Shown here: positions 1 to 8,764 of the stretch, piece after piece
Numbering within the stretch: position 1 is the stretch's first letter
Layout: the number at the start of each line of letters is the position of its first letter
The notes under the pieces: model-generated
The model's database searches: none
What the model was told of the DNA's origin: nothing
The model's input: only the letters and a program-made list of their open reading frames with translations
Assembly: GCF_016591715.1 (NCBI RefSeq)
Contig: NZ_AP024109.1
Coordinates: 6,446,001 to 6,510,000 of the forward strand
DNA length: 64,000 nt
Origin: Mesorhizobium sp. J8
GTDB lineage: Bacteria > Pseudomonadota > Alphaproteobacteria > Rhizobiales > Rhizobiaceae
Direction of reading: 5' to 3'
Translations under genes and position numbers: made by a program

Positions 1-1
1 G

Positions 2-325
2 GCGGTGGAGAAGAAGATCTACGCCATCTCCAACATGTCCGACCAGTCCAGCCTCGGCCCGGACACGGTCATCACCGGCCCGGTGTGGGACATGTATCCG
101 ACGGTCGAGCAGGCGATCAAGCTGGTCAAGGCCGGCGTCTTCACCGCGCAGGACTATGGTGACTTCTCGCGCATGGCCAAGGGCGGCTCCTATCTGGCGC
201 CCTACCACAAATTCGACAAGACGCTGCCGGCGGAGGTGAAGGACCTGGTCGAGAAGAAGAAGGCCGAGATACTCGAAGGCAATTTCCGCGTCGACGTCGA
301 CGAGAACACGCCTGTCTCGGATTGA
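2..325 (+). CDS. BMP-family ABC transporter substrate-binding protein, C-terminal part
   Basis: The gene starts outside the window; about 107 C-terminal residues are visible, ending in a TGA. The segment GPVWDMYPTVEQAI followed by a Lys/Glu-rich helix is typical of the C-terminal lobe of BMP/PnrA-type periplasmic lipoproteins, which bind purine nucleosides or related ligands. Immediately downstream lie a double-domain ATPase and two permeases of the same importer class, so this is the ligand-binding subunit of that system. The ligand cannot be told from this fragment. Reading frame is open to the window edge. Confidence 0.85.
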   Translation, partial: AVEKKIYAISNMSDQSSLGPDTVITGPVWDMYPTVEQAIKLVKAGVFTAQDYGDFSRMAKGGSYLAPYHKFDKTLPAEVKDLVEKKKAEILEGNFRVDVDENTPVSD

Positions 326-328
326 CCT

Positions 329-461
329 TACCCTCCCCCTTGTGGGGAGGGTCGATCCGCGAAGCGGAGCGGGGTGGGGCTTCGGTGCCGCACCCCCGCC
401 CCGGCTCACAATCTCCGCTTCGCTGCGATCGTGAGCCGACCCTCCCACAACGGAGAGGGTA
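329..461. repeat. Dispersed palindromic intergenic element (family A, copy 1)
   Basis: The gap between the binding protein and ATPase genes holds a GC-rich element with inverted ends: taccctccccc near 329 and a matching gagggta near 461, with inner palindromic segments around gatccgcgaagcggag. Related elements with ctcccc/ggggag arms occur at 33147-33315, 36616-36791 and 43034-43191. It may also form a strong RNA hairpin that lowers read-through from the binding protein into the ATPase gene, a common arrangement in importer operons. Confidence 0.6.
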
Positions 462-493
462 AAGAAGCGCGCCATTTTCACCAGGATTCACCC

Positions 494-2014
494 TTGTCCG
501 CCCCACTCATCGAAATGCGCGGCATCACCAAGAGCTTCGGTTCCGTCACGGCGAACGAGGCCGTCGACCTCAGCGTCGCGCCCGGCGAAATCCTCGGCCT
601 GCTCGGCGAAAACGGCGCCGGCAAGACGACGCTGATGAACGTGCTGTTCGGCGCCTACGCGCCGGACGCCGGCGAGATCCTGGTCGAGGGCAAGCCGGTG
701 GCCATCCGCAATTCCGCCGACGCGCTCACCGCCGGCATCGGCATGGTGCACCAGCATTTCCACCTCGCGCCGCGCCTTACGGTGCTGGAGAATCTCCTGA
801 TCGGCATTCCCGGCAAATCCGGCCGCATCGACCGTACGCGCGGGCTCGCCCGGCTGGCCGAGATCGGCCGGCAGTATGGGCTGAGCCTCGATCCGAACCT
901 GCCGGTATCAGCCTTGTCGGTCGGCGAGCAGCAGCGGCTGGAAATCATCAAGGCGCTGTTTCGCGGCGCGAAGCTTTTGATCCTCGACGAGCCAACCGCC
1001 GTGCTGGCGCCCTCGGAAGTCGATGGGCTGTTCGCCGCCTTGCGCTCGATGGCGGCTCAGGGACTCGGCATCATCTTCATCTCGCATAAGCTCAACGAGG
1101 TTCGGGCGCTCACCCATCGCTGCGTCGTCCTGCGCCACGGCAAGGTCGCCGGCCGGGTCGACCATCCGGCAGAAACCACATCGGCCGAGATGGCCAGGCT
1201 GATGTGCGGCCACGAGATCGTGCCACCGGTCAGGGAGGCTTCGACGCCCGGCGCCGCCGTGCTGACGCTCGACGGCATATCCACAGCCGGCCATGCCGGC
1301 ACGCCGCTGCGCGACGTCTCGCTTTTTGTTCGCGCCGGCGAGATCCTCGGCATCGCCGGCGTCTCCGGCAACGGCCAGCGGGCGCTGGCTGATGTAATCT
1401 CAGGCATGCTGCCGCCCAGGGCCGGCACGATGACCATTGCCGGCAAAACGGTCGCGCAGTTCTCCGCGCGCGAGCTGCAGGCGCTCGGCCTCGGCCGCAT
1501 CCCGGAAGACCGGATGACGACCGGCCTGGTGACCAACCTGCCTCTGGCCGATTCCATGGTGCTGCCGCGCATCGGCACCGAAGCCTTCAGCCGCAAGGGC
1601 TTGCTCAACCCGGCCGCGATCCGCGCCTTCGCCGAAGAACAGATCAAGGCCTATGACATACGCTGCCCCGGTCCGATGGTGCGCGCCGGCGCGCTCTCCG
1701 GCGGCAATCTGCAGAAGGCGCTTTTGGCGCGCGAGCTCGCCTTCGATCCCAAGGTGCTGATCGTCTCGCAGCCGACGCGCGGCCTCGACATCGGCGCTGC
1801 CCGCTTCATCCATGAGAAATTCCTCGCCATGCGCGCCAAGGGCCGCGGCATCATCGTCATCGGCGAGGATCTCGAGGAATTGCTGATGCTCTCGGATCGC
1901 ATCGCCGTGATGTATGAGGGCCGCATCGCAGGCACGCTTCCCAGCGCCGAGGCCACCGTCGCGAGGCTCGGGCTGATGATGACCGGCGCCGGGCACACCG
2001 AGGAGGCGGCCTGA
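494..2014 (+). CDS. BMP-type ABC importer, double-domain ATP-binding protein
   Basis: About 506 residues. Two ABC domains in tandem: the first has Walker A GENGAGKTT (residues 38-46), signature LSVGEQQR and Walker B LLILDEPTA; the second has a degenerate Walker A (GVSGNGQR) with signature LSGGNLQK, as usual in the sugar/nucleoside importer ATPases. It powers uptake with the two permeases that follow. I chose the TTG at 494 because it gives the normal N-terminus (SAPLIEMRGITKSFG); the frame is open further upstream but only through the palindromic repeat. An ATG at 515 would remove the first conserved strand. The stop overlaps the next start by one base (TGATG), so translation is probably coupled. 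Confidence 0.9.
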   Translation: MSAPLIEMRGITKSFGSVTANEAVDLSVAPGEILGLLGENGAGKTTLMNVLFGAYAPDAGEILVEGKPVAIRNSADALTAGIGMVHQHFHLAPRLTVLENLLIGIPGKSGRIDRTRGLARLAEIGRQYGLSLDPNLPVSALSVGEQQRLEIIKALFRGAKLLILDEPTAVLAPSEVDGLFAALRSMAAQGLGIIFISHKLNEVRALTHRCVVLRHGKVAGRVDHPAETTSAEMARLMCGHEIVPPVREASTPGAAVLTLDGISTAGHAGTPLRDVSLFVRAGEILGIAGVSGNGQRALADVISGMLPPRAGTMTIAGKTVAQFSARELQALGLGRIPEDRMTTGLVTNLPLADSMVLPRIGTEAFSRKGLLNPAAIRAFAEEQIKAYDIRCPGPMVRAGALSGGNLQKALLARELAFDPKVLIVSQPTRGLDIGAARFIHEKFLAMRAKGRGIIVIGEDLEELLMLSDRIAVMYEGRIAGTLPSAEATVARLGLMMTGAGHTEEAA

Positions 2015-3069
2015 TGTTACGCCTCGAGGCCCGCACGTCGACGCCCGCCTGGTTCAACCTGGCCCTCCCGCTCATCGCGATCGCCGTGACGCTGGTGCTC
2101 TGCAGTGGACTGATCGCTGTGGCCGGTGCCGGCGTCGTCGAAGCCTATGGCGTCATGCTCTCGGCCTCGCTCGGCGACAGCTACGCCATCACCGAGACGC
2201 TGGTGCGCGCCGCGCCGATGATCTTCACCGGCCTCGCCGTGGCGATCGCCTTCCGCGCCAAATTCTGGAACATCGGCGCCGAGGGCCAGCTGCTCGCCGG
2301 TGCCGTGGCCAGCTGCTTCGTCGGCGCGATCCCGATGCCGGGCTATCTCGCCATGCTGTTGATGGCGCTGGTCGGTGCGGCGGCCGGCGCGCTCGTCGCG
2401 CTGGTGCCGGCGACGCTGAGGGTCAAGTTCAAGGTCGATGACGTGGTCAGCTCGCTGCTGCTCAACTCGGTCATCTACTACGCGCTGATGGCGTTGATCG
2501 AAGGACGGTGGAAGGACACCTTCTCCGGCTACCCGATCTCGCCGCCGATCGAGGATTCCGCCAATTTGCCGGTGCTGATCGAAGGCACAAGGCTGCATCT
2601 CGGCGTCGTCGTGGCGCTGATCGCGGCACCCCTCTGCTGGTTCCTGATCGCGCGTACCACGCTCGGCTTCCGCATCCGCGTCACCGGCGAGAACCCGGAA
2701 GCGGCGCGCTATGGCGGCATCAACGTGCAGCGCGTGCTGCTTTCGACAGCCCTGCTTTCCGGCGCGCTGGCTGGCCTGGCCGGCGTCGGCGAGGTCGGCG
2801 GCGTGCATTTCCAGGTGATGAGCGACATCTCGCCGGGTTACGGCTATTCCGGCATCGTCGTCGCGATGCTGGCGAGGCTGAACCCGCTCGGCGTGGTGCC
2901 GGCGGCGATCTTCCTGGCCGCCGTCATGACCGGCGCCGAGGCGATGTCGCGCGCCACCGGCGTGCCTGCTTTCCTGAGCGACGTCATCCAGGGCACGGCG
3001 CTGCTTGCCATGCTGGTGGCGCTGCTCTTCACCGCCTACCGCATCCGCCGCGTGGGAGCACAGGCATGA
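2014..3069 (+). CDS. BMP-type ABC importer permease 1
   Basis: A 351-residue inner-membrane protein with about eight to ten hydrophobic segments, of the branched-chain/ribose-like permease superfamily found in nucleoside importers. The motif FWNIGAEGQLLAGA and the later GENPEAARYGGIN are characteristic of this class (compare the second permease, which has VLNLGIEGIMLL and GENPRAADSAGV). It begins within the stop codon of the ATPase gene and ends in an ATGA overlap with the second permease, so the three genes are one translational unit. Confidence 0.9.
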   Translation: MLRLEARTSTPAWFNLALPLIAIAVTLVLCSGLIAVAGAGVVEAYGVMLSASLGDSYAITETLVRAAPMIFTGLAVAIAFRAKFWNIGAEGQLLAGAVASCFVGAIPMPGYLAMLLMALVGAAAGALVALVPATLRVKFKVDDVVSSLLLNSVIYYALMALIEGRWKDTFSGYPISPPIEDSANLPVLIEGTRLHLGVVVALIAAPLCWFLIARTTLGFRIRVTGENPEAARYGGINVQRVLLSTALLSGALAGLAGVGEVGGVHFQVMSDISPGYGYSGIVVAMLARLNPLGVVPAAIFLAAVMTGAEAMSRATGVPAFLSDVIQGTALLAMLVALLFTAYRIRRVGAQA

Positions 3070-4010
3070 GCGCGGTGTTCGAGCAGATTTTCCAGGTCGG
3101 CTTCCTTGCCGCCATCATCCGCATCGCCACGCCGCTCGCTTTCGCCACGCTCGGCGAAATGTTTTCCGAACGCGCCGGCGTACTCAATCTCGGCATCGAA
3201 GGCATCATGCTGTTGTCGGCGATGGCGGGCTTCACCGCCGCGAGTCTGAGCGGCAGCCTGTGGCTGGGCGTGCTGGTGGCCGTGCTGGTCGGCGCGCTGA
3301 TGGGCGCGTTGCACGCGCTGTTCACCGTCGCGCTGGGCTTGAGCCAGCATGTCTGCGGCATCGGCGTGACCTTGTTCTGCTCGGGCCTCGCCTATTTCCT
3401 TTACCGGCTGATCTTCGGCCAGCAATCGGTGCCGCCCAGCATCGACGGGTTCAAGCCGGTGCCGATCCCGCTGCTTGCCGACATTCCGGTGCTTGGCCCC
3501 GCGGTGTTCAACCAGTTCACGCTCGTCTATCTGGCGATCATCGCCATTCCTCTCGCCGCCTTGGTGCTTTACCGCACGCCATGGGGACTCTCGGTGCGGA
3601 TGGTCGGCGAAAACCCGCGCGCGGCGGACTCGGCCGGCGTCAGCGTCGTCGCCACCCGCTTCCAGGCGGTGATCCTCGGCGGCGCACTGATGGGCCTTGC
3701 CGGCGCCTTCCTCACCATGGCGCAGTTCAACGCCTTCACCTTCGGCGTCGTCTCCGGCCGCGGCTGGGTGGCGATCGCGCTGGTCGTGTTCGGCCGCTGG
3801 GATCCCTGGCGCTCGGCGGGAGCGGCGCTGCTCTTCGCCTTCGTCGACGCGCTGCAGCTCAGGATGCAGGCAAGCGGCCTCGGCCACATCCCTTACGAAG
3901 CCTTCCTGATGCTGCCCTTCATCTTCACCATCGTCGCCATGGCCTTCATGTCGCGCAATGCGGTGGCGCCCTCGGCGCTGCTGAAGCCGTTTCGGAGGGA
4001 AGAGCGGTAG
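3066..4010 (+). CDS. BMP-type ABC importer permease 2
   Basis: A 314-residue polytopic membrane protein. The N-terminal RAGVLNLGIEGIMLL motif and central VRMVGENPRAADSAGV motif mark it as the second permease of the nucleoside-like BMP importers. The ATG overlaps the stop of permease 1 by four bases (ATGA). It is the last gene of the transport operon; a GC-rich hairpin at 4027-4043 follows and separates it from a convergent SDR gene. An importer with one binding protein, one double ATPase and two distinct permeases matches the usual set. Confidence 0.9.
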   Translation: MSAVFEQIFQVGFLAAIIRIATPLAFATLGEMFSERAGVLNLGIEGIMLLSAMAGFTAASLSGSLWLGVLVAVLVGALMGALHALFTVALGLSQHVCGIGVTLFCSGLAYFLYRLIFGQQSVPPSIDGFKPVPIPLLADIPVLGPAVFNQFTLVYLAIIAIPLAALVLYRTPWGLSVRMVGENPRAADSAGVSVVATRFQAVILGGALMGLAGAFLTMAQFNAFTFGVVSGRGWVAIALVVFGRWDPWRSAGAALLFAFVDALQLRMQASGLGHIPYEAFLMLPFIFTIVAMAFMSRNAVAPSALLKPFRREER

Positions 4011-4026
4011 GACGCGGATTTCCTCG

Positions 4027-4043
4027 CCCCCGCAAAGCGGGGG
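4027..4043. terminator. GC hairpin between convergent genes
   Basis: CCCCCGC-AAA-GCGGGGG is a perfect 7-bp stem with a three-base loop, lying between the ends of the permease gene (4010) and the oppositely oriented SDR gene (4057). It could serve both strands. There is no long T tract on either side, so intrinsic termination is plausible but not proven. The core also resembles the arms of the family A palindromic elements seen elsewhere in the window. Confidence 0.5.
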
Positions 4044-4056
4044 AGAGGAAGAGAGC

Positions 4057-4824
4057 TCAGATCGCCGTGAACGCGTTGTCGACAAACAGATGCGCGCCAT
4101 TGACGAAGCTCGATTCGTCGCTGGCCAGAAACAACGCCGCCTTCGCCACCTCCTCCGGCTCGCCGATGCGCCCCTGCTGCGCGGCCATCGCCGCGTCCGA
4201 GACATCGACGCCGAGCTTGCCGAGATCGGCCACTTCGCGCAGGCCGTGCGGCGTGCGGATGAAGCCGGGGCAGACGGCGTTGCAGCGTATGTTGCGGTCG
4301 CGGAACTCCACCGCGATCGCCCGCGCGAACATGTGGCAGGCGCCCTTGGTGGTGTCGTAGAGCACTTCGTTCGGCGTCGCCGCCACCGCCGAGATCGAAG
4401 AAGTGCAGACGATCGAGCCGCCGCCGGCGGCTATCATGCCGGGCAGCACCGCGCGGGTCATCAGGAACATCGAGCGGACATTGACGGCGTGCAGCCAGTC
4501 CCATTCCTGCAGCGTCGTCTCGAGGAACGGCTTTATCACGATGGTGCCGGCGTGGTTGAAAAGCACCGTGACCGGACCGAGCTTCGCCGTCGCCGCCTTC
4601 ACCGCCGCCTCGACCTGCGCTTCGTCCGAAACGTCGGCCACGAAATGCTCCGCGACGTAACCGCGTTCACGGATCGCCGCGGCGGTCCTGCCGGCGGCCT
4701 CGCCATTGCGGTCGATGATCGCCACCTTGGCGCCTTCGGCGGCAAACAGCTCCGACGCCGCCCCGCCCATGCCCGTCGCGCCGCCCGAGATGATGGCGAC
4801 CTTGCCCGCCAGCCTTCCGCCCAT
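4057..4824 (-). CDS. SDR family NAD(P)-dependent oxidoreductase
   Basis: A 255-residue classical short-chain dehydrogenase/reductase. The cofactor-binding glycine motif ([10 protein letters not shown], residues about 13-22), NHAG motif, catalytic Ser (TSSIS) and YDTTK active-site pair are all present, followed by a CPGFIRTP segment. It is likely a cytosolic dehydrogenase or reductase of an alcohol, sugar or keto compound; the substrate cannot be inferred. It shares orientation with the upstream permease gene (gap about 47 bases), so the two may be co-transcribed. Confidence 0.9.
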   Translation of the reverse strand: MGGRLAGKVAIISGGATGMGGAASELFAAEGAKVAIIDRNGEAAGRTAAAIRERGYVAEHFVADVSDEAQVEAAVKAATAKLGPVTVLFNHAGTIVIKPFLETTLQEWDWLHAVNVRSMFLMTRAVLPGMIAAGGGSIVCTSSISAVAATPNEVLYDTTKGACHMFARAIAVEFRDRNIRCNAVCPGFIRTPHGLREVADLGKLGVDVSDAAMAAQQGRIGEPEEVAKAALFLASDESSFVNGAHLFVDNAFTAI

Positions 4825-4871
4825 GTCTTTTCTCCGTATGTTTTGAAGGGTCTTTCTGCCCGCAACCGATG

Positions 4872-6386
4872 CTACGCTTCACGTTCCGGATGGCCAAGGG
4901 CGCCGCCCGAGACGGCGAACTCCTCTTCTGGCGACAGCACGAGGCGGTGACGGCGGTAGAAGGCAAAATAAGCAAGCCCGATTAAATACCACAGCGCCGC
5001 CGCGATTGCCGCCCAGCGGTAGAGTGGATCGAAGAACTGGTAAGCAAGCGTAACCAGGCAGATCAGGATGGTGGCATAGGCGCCGAAGCGGCCGAGCGGG
5101 CTGACGAAGGGCCGCGCGATCGACGCGTAAATCGTGCGCAGGCGCAGGAAGGCTATGCTCTGCAGGATGTAGGACACCATGCCGGCGAATACGATCATCG
5201 ACACCAGGAACCCGCCCATGAAGGCGACGTCGTTTTCGCCGCCGAGATACCAGACCAACAGCAGCATGAACAGCGCCATGCCGGAGCCGGCGGCCAAAGC
5301 GCGGTTCGGCGTCTTGGTGCGGGCGCCGGTGACCGAGAGCGCCGTCGGCAGATAGCCGGCGCGCGACAGCGAATAGATGTTGCGGCCGGAGGCGAAGCTG
5401 CCTGCAAAGAAGCTCGCGGCCAGTCCGAGCACCGCGACGGATGCCAGCAGCTTGGCCCAGCCATCGCCGAAGATGGTGCGGAAACCGTCCAGCAGCGGCT
5501 CGCCCGACGAGCCCATGGCATGCGCTCCTTGCGGGATCGAAGCGCTGAAGAACAGCACGCCCAGCGCCAGCGCGATCAGCGTTGCGATCGACAGGATCAG
5601 TGCGCGCGGCATGTCTCGCGTCGGATTCTTCGCCTCCTCGGCGGTCAGCGGCAACTGTTCGACGGCGAGGAACATGTAGACGCCGAAGGGCAGCGACAGC
5701 ATCACGCCGGTAGGCCCGAAAGGCAGCCAGTATCCATTGCCGTCGGGCAGGGCAGCCGCCCCCTCCGCCGCCGTGCCGATGTTCAAGGCATATTTGAAGA
5801 AATCGACATGCGGGATGGCTACGACGAAGAAGAAGAGCAACACCAAAATCGCGGCGACGGTGACGTAGATGACGACCTTCATCGACAGTTCGAGGCCGCG
5901 CAGCGACAGCCCCAGCATGACGACATAGCCCGCCATCCACCAGAGCGGCAGCGCGCTTTCCGGCGTCCCGAAGATCGCCGCAAGGTAGGAGCTCATGAAG
6001 AACATGTTGGCGGCCGGCGCTAGCACGAATTCGATGTTTTCGGCGAGGCCTGTGGTGAAGCCGCCCCAGGGGCCCAGCGCGGTACGCGAGAAGGAATAGG
6101 CGCCGCCGGTATGCGGCAGGGCGGCGCTCATCTCGCCGATCGAGCAGCACAGGCAGATATACATGAAACCGATGATCAACGCGCCGAGCAGCATGCCGCC
6201 GAAGCCGCCCTGCGCCAGCCCGATGTTCCAACCGGAATACTCGCCGGCAACGACGGCGCCGACACCCATCATCCACAGGGAGAACAGGCCGGCATGGCGC
6301 TGCAACTGGCGCTGTTCGAAATAGGTCTTGTCGACGTTCTGGTAAGTGACGCCACCGATCGGGCGATCCAAGGCTTGCTCCGTCAT
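4872..6386 (-). CDS. APC-family amino acid/ethanolamine-type permease
   Basis: About 504 residues with some twelve hydrophobic segments. The start of the core ([22 protein letters not shown]) and the segment [16 protein letters not shown] fit the APC superfamily, closest to my knowledge to the ethanolamine permease group. The ATG at 6386 follows GAAGGGGAA at good spacing; the frame continues upstream to 6410 but without a better start. It is divergent from a LuxR-type regulator with a shared 150-bp region that carries a palindrome, which suggests ligand-dependent control by that regulator. No ethanolamine ammonia-lyase genes are in view, so the substrate is an inference. Confidence 0.8.
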   Translation of the reverse strand: MTEQALDRPIGGVTYQNVDKTYFEQRQLQRHAGLFSLWMMGVGAVVAGEYSGWNIGLAQGGFGGMLLGALIIGFMYICLCCSIGEMSAALPHTGGAYSFSRTALGPWGGFTTGLAENIEFVLAPAANMFFMSSYLAAIFGTPESALPLWWMAGYVVMLGLSLRGLELSMKVVIYVTVAAILVLLFFFVVAIPHVDFFKYALNIGTAAEGAAALPDGNGYWLPFGPTGVMLSLPFGVYMFLAVEQLPLTAEEAKNPTRDMPRALILSIATLIALALGVLFFSASIPQGAHAMGSSGEPLLDGFRTIFGDGWAKLLASVAVLGLAASFFAGSFASGRNIYSLSRAGYLPTALSVTGARTKTPNRALAAGSGMALFMLLLVWYLGGENDVAFMGGFLVSMIVFAGMVSYILQSIAFLRLRTIYASIARPFVSPLGRFGAYATILICLVTLAYQFFDPLYRWAAIAAALWYLIGLAYFAFYRRHRLVLSPEEEFAVSGGALGHPEREA

Positions 6387-6470
6387 CGCTGTTCCCCTTC
6401 CTTCGGGCAAAGCTCATAGGCTTCGCCGATTGCGACCGGGCGATAGTTCAAGAGCGCTTTGTCGGCGTAT

Positions 6471-6488
6471 ATATCCCCAAGGGGATAT
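6471..6488. promoter_or_regulatory. Candidate operator between divergent permease and LuxR-type genes
   Basis: ATATCCCC-AA-GGGGATAT is an 8-bp perfect inverted repeat with a two-base spacer. It lies 85 bases from the permease start and 49 bases from the regulator start, in the only intergenic region they share. Position and symmetry fit a dimeric activator such as the adjacent LuxR-type protein. Binding is inferred. Confidence 0.5.
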
Positions 6489-6536
6489 GTCATAGGCACG
6501 GGGCCGGCCGCAGAATGCCGGACCAGAGGCAGGAGA

Positions 6537-7364
6537 ATGGAGAGGCAGGATTCATCGCCGCTGGCGGGGTGGCACAAGGCGCTGCCGTCTCTGGTCGGGC
6601 TGATCGGCAAACAGGGCTTCGCCGAACGGCTGGATGCCGCGCTGCGCAGCGTGGTGCCGTTCGATCTCTCCTGTATCTTCGCCTATCCGGGCCGCGACCG
6701 GCCGCTCTATCTGCATGACGGCCTGGGGGCGGTCTCGTCCAGCCAGATCATGGCCAACTATCTCAACGGCACCTATCTGCTGGACGCCGTCTACTCGGCT
6801 TGCCTGCGCCGCGCGCCCGAAGGCCTGCACCGCCTGAGCGCGCTGGCGCCGGACGCTTTCTTCGAGGGCGAATATTACAATTCGCCCGATGTGCATCCAT
6901 GCATTTCGATGGAATCCGGCACTCTGGCTGAAGAGATCGTCTATCTCGTTCCGGTGCTGGGCAACTTCTACATCGCCTATTCGCTGCTGCGCGCCAGCGC
7001 CAGCCAATCGTTCTCCGAGGCTGACTTCAACCTGCTCCTCGAGACCGCGCCGATGGTGACTATGCTGGCGCGACGCCATTGGGAGCATCTGGCGCCCGTG
7101 GAAGTTGCCGTCGAACCTAAACCGAACGGCCAAGACGTTGAACTGGCCTTCGAGACGTTCGCCCCGTCGAAGCTGACCCGCCGCGAGCAGGGCATCGTCA
7201 GCCTCATCCTGCGCGGTCACTCGTCGATGTCGATCGCAAAGATCCTGGAAATCGCGGAAGGAACGGTGAAGATCCACCGTAAGCACATCTACGCCAAGCT
7301 CGACATTTCCAGCCAGACCGAGCTGTTCAACCTGTTTATCAAGCATCTGCTGGCGGATCGCTGA
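6537..7364 (+). CDS. LuxR-type HTH transcriptional regulator
   Basis: A 275-residue protein. The C-terminal 65 residues form a GerE/LuxR helix-turn-helix: LTRREQGIVSLILRG, then SIAKILEIAEGTVKIHRKHIYAKL. The N-terminal 200 residues have no recognised domain; they lack receiver-type aspartates and may bind a small molecule. I chose the ATG at 6537 because AGGAGA precedes it; an in-frame ATG at 6459 would place the palindrome inside the gene. It is divergent from the APC permease and most likely controls it. Neither quorum-sensing signals nor a synthase are nearby. Confidence 0.8.
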   Translation: MERQDSSPLAGWHKALPSLVGLIGKQGFAERLDAALRSVVPFDLSCIFAYPGRDRPLYLHDGLGAVSSSQIMANYLNGTYLLDAVYSACLRRAPEGLHRLSALAPDAFFEGEYYNSPDVHPCISMESGTLAEEIVYLVPVLGNFYIAYSLLRASASQSFSEADFNLLLETAPMVTMLARRHWEHLAPVEVAVEPKPNGQDVELAFETFAPSKLTRREQGIVSLILRGHSSMSIAKILEIAEGTVKIHRKHIYAKLDISSQTELFNLFIKHLLADR

Positions 7365-7472
7365 GGTCGGGCACTCTTTTCCCTGGCGCACTTCCTCGAA
7401 AAGTGAATCTACAATCCTGCGCGTTATGAGAACAACTTTCTAGGGAGAGCGGGAAAATAGCAATCGACAAAG

Positions 7473-7489
7473 TCTATTAACTTTATAGA
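7473..7489. promoter_or_regulatory. TCTAT-N7-ATAGA inverted repeat upstream of a small membrane protein gene
   Basis: TCTAT and ATAGA are separated by seven bases, 25 bases before the start of the 51-residue protein. Spacing and symmetry resemble a LysR-family half-site pair (CTAT-N7-ATAG also occurs inside the extended OxyR consensus), but the flanking ATAG and CTAT elements expected of a full OxyR site are missing. Confidence 0.3.
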
Positions 7490-7513
7490 TTAAGCGCTGA
7501 GACGGAGGCCGAT

Positions 7514-7669
7514 ATGTCCTATATCCAGAACGCTCAGACCGCCCGCAAGGGGCAGAGGCTGACAGCCGACCAGAGCTGGAGGCCCGCCTATGGCGGCACC
7601 TTCGCCTATCTCGTCTTCGCGCTCGCCTTCGTGTTCACCGGCGCGGTGGTGCTGGGGCTGATCCCCTGA
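7514..7669 (+). CDS. Small single-pass membrane protein, 51 residues
   Basis: ATG at 7514 preceded by ACGGAGG; the frame runs 51 codons to TGA at 7667-7669. The first 25 residues are polar and basic (starting MSYIQNAQTARKGQRL), then a continuous hydrophobic stretch (FAYLVFALAFVFTGAVVLGLI) ends two residues before the C-terminus. This predicts one transmembrane helix with a cytoplasmic N-terminus. I do not recognise a family. A strong ribosome site and clean architecture support a real gene. Confidence 0.65.
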   Translation: MSYIQNAQTARKGQRLTADQSWRPAYGGTFAYLVFALAFVFTGAVVLGLIP

Positions 7670-7823
7670 TCCAAGGCGGGCCGAGACCCGCTGTCAAACA
7701 ATCTGAGTTGAGTAACCGGAGTGGAAAACTGGCCGGGCGCCGGGGCGTCGTTGCGCGTCCGCGTCTTGGATTTGTTCAAAAGGCTTTGGAGCGGGGCAAG
7801 CCGACGTGATGGAGGAGATGGCA

Positions 7824-8762
7824 ATGCCGATCGAGTTCACGCATGTTCCAGGCAAGCCTGCCAATGGCAGCTTCTTCTACGATTTCGCCGAAACGGCGAC
7901 CAAATTGTCGCTGATCGAGGACGCGGGCTTCCGCAAGCTGGTGGTGGACGATCCGGCCGGCCTGCTCACCAATATGGACATCGCCGCGCAGACGCTCGAC
8001 CGCACCGGCTCGCTCGAAGTCGTGCTGACGCATTGGGCCGGCGTGATCGAGCCGACGGTGGCTGCAAGGCAACTCGCGGCGCTCGACCGTCGCGGCGGCG
8101 GCCGCCTGTCGCTTCGCATGCTGAGCCAGCCGCTGGAAGACAGCGATGCCGAGGCGCGGCCGGTCGGCCACGGCGTCGTGTGGCAGCGCATCGACGAATA
8201 TCTCGTGCTGTTGAAACGCCTGTGGTCGAACGACACGCCCTTCGACCATGAAGGCGCCTTCTACAGTGTCCGGGGCGGCTTCGTGCCGCGCAAGGGCCCG
8301 CATGGCGCCAATCTCGTCATCCGGCTCGGCGGCCAATCCGGCACCGCGCTGAAGGTCGCCGGCAAGCATGCCGACGTCTTCGAGCTGGCCGCCGGCTCGC
8401 CCGACGAGGTGCGGCAATTGATGGAGCGTGCGCGCGGCGCCGCGGCGGAACATGGCCGCGGCGGCAGGCTTCGCTTCGCGCTGCCGGTCCGCATCCACCC
8501 GGACGGTTGGACGGACGCCCCGGATCACAAGGCGGTCGAGATCGCCGGGCCGCCGGCGCGGCTGGCTTTGGCGCTTTTGCCCTATGCCGCGCTCGGCATC
8601 GAGGAGTTCATGATCGGAGGCATCGACCGCCCGGGCGAGATTGCCCGCATCGGGCGCGAAACCATCACGCTGCTTGCGAATTCGCTGGCGCGCCGCGAGG
8701 CGGAGGTTCCGCAACCGGGAGCGTTTGCCTCATCCCCCTTTGCGGAACACCGTATAGTTTGA
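7824..8762 (+). CDS. LLM-class flavin-dependent oxidoreductase (luciferase-like)
   Basis: About 312 residues. The layout of alternating strands and helices with ERxxGG-like, HWxG (LTHWAGVIEPTVAARQLAALD) and RGGFVPRKGPHG segments fits the bacterial luciferase-like monooxygenase superfamily, close to alkanesulfonate monooxygenase/SsuD relatives. Such enzymes use reduced flavin and oxygen. Starts are possible at 7806 (GTG), 7809, 7818 and 7824; GGAGGAG at 7811-7817 best serves the ATG at 7824, giving an N-terminus MPIEFTHVPG. It converges on the ECF sigma gene with only two bases between them. The substrate is unknown. Confidence 0.8.
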   Translation: MPIEFTHVPGKPANGSFFYDFAETATKLSLIEDAGFRKLVVDDPAGLLTNMDIAAQTLDRTGSLEVVLTHWAGVIEPTVAARQLAALDRRGGGRLSLRMLSQPLEDSDAEARPVGHGVVWQRIDEYLVLLKRLWSNDTPFDHEGAFYSVRGGFVPRKGPHGANLVIRLGGQSGTALKVAGKHADVFELAAGSPDEVRQLMERARGAAAEHGRGGRLRFALPVRIHPDGWTDAPDHKAVEIAGPPARLALALLPYAALGIEEFMIGGIDRPGEIARIGRETITLLANSLARREAEVPQPGAFASSPFAEHRIV

Positions 8763-8764
8763 AG

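Noticed and set aside
374..493. Extended N-terminus of the first ATPase
   Set aside because: These codons run through the palindromic repeat at 329-461 and encode a Pro/Arg-rich peptide; the normal ATPase N-terminus starts at the TTG at 494.
4879..6417. A second 512-residue frame over the APC permease
   Set aside because: It is the same strand in another frame, with Arg/Pro/His-rich composition typical of shifted GC-rich codons. The 4872-6386 frame encodes recognisable membrane helices.
7474..7488. An OxyR site
   Set aside because: Only CTAT-N7-ATAG is present; the two outer tetranucleotides of the four-part OxyR consensus are missing.
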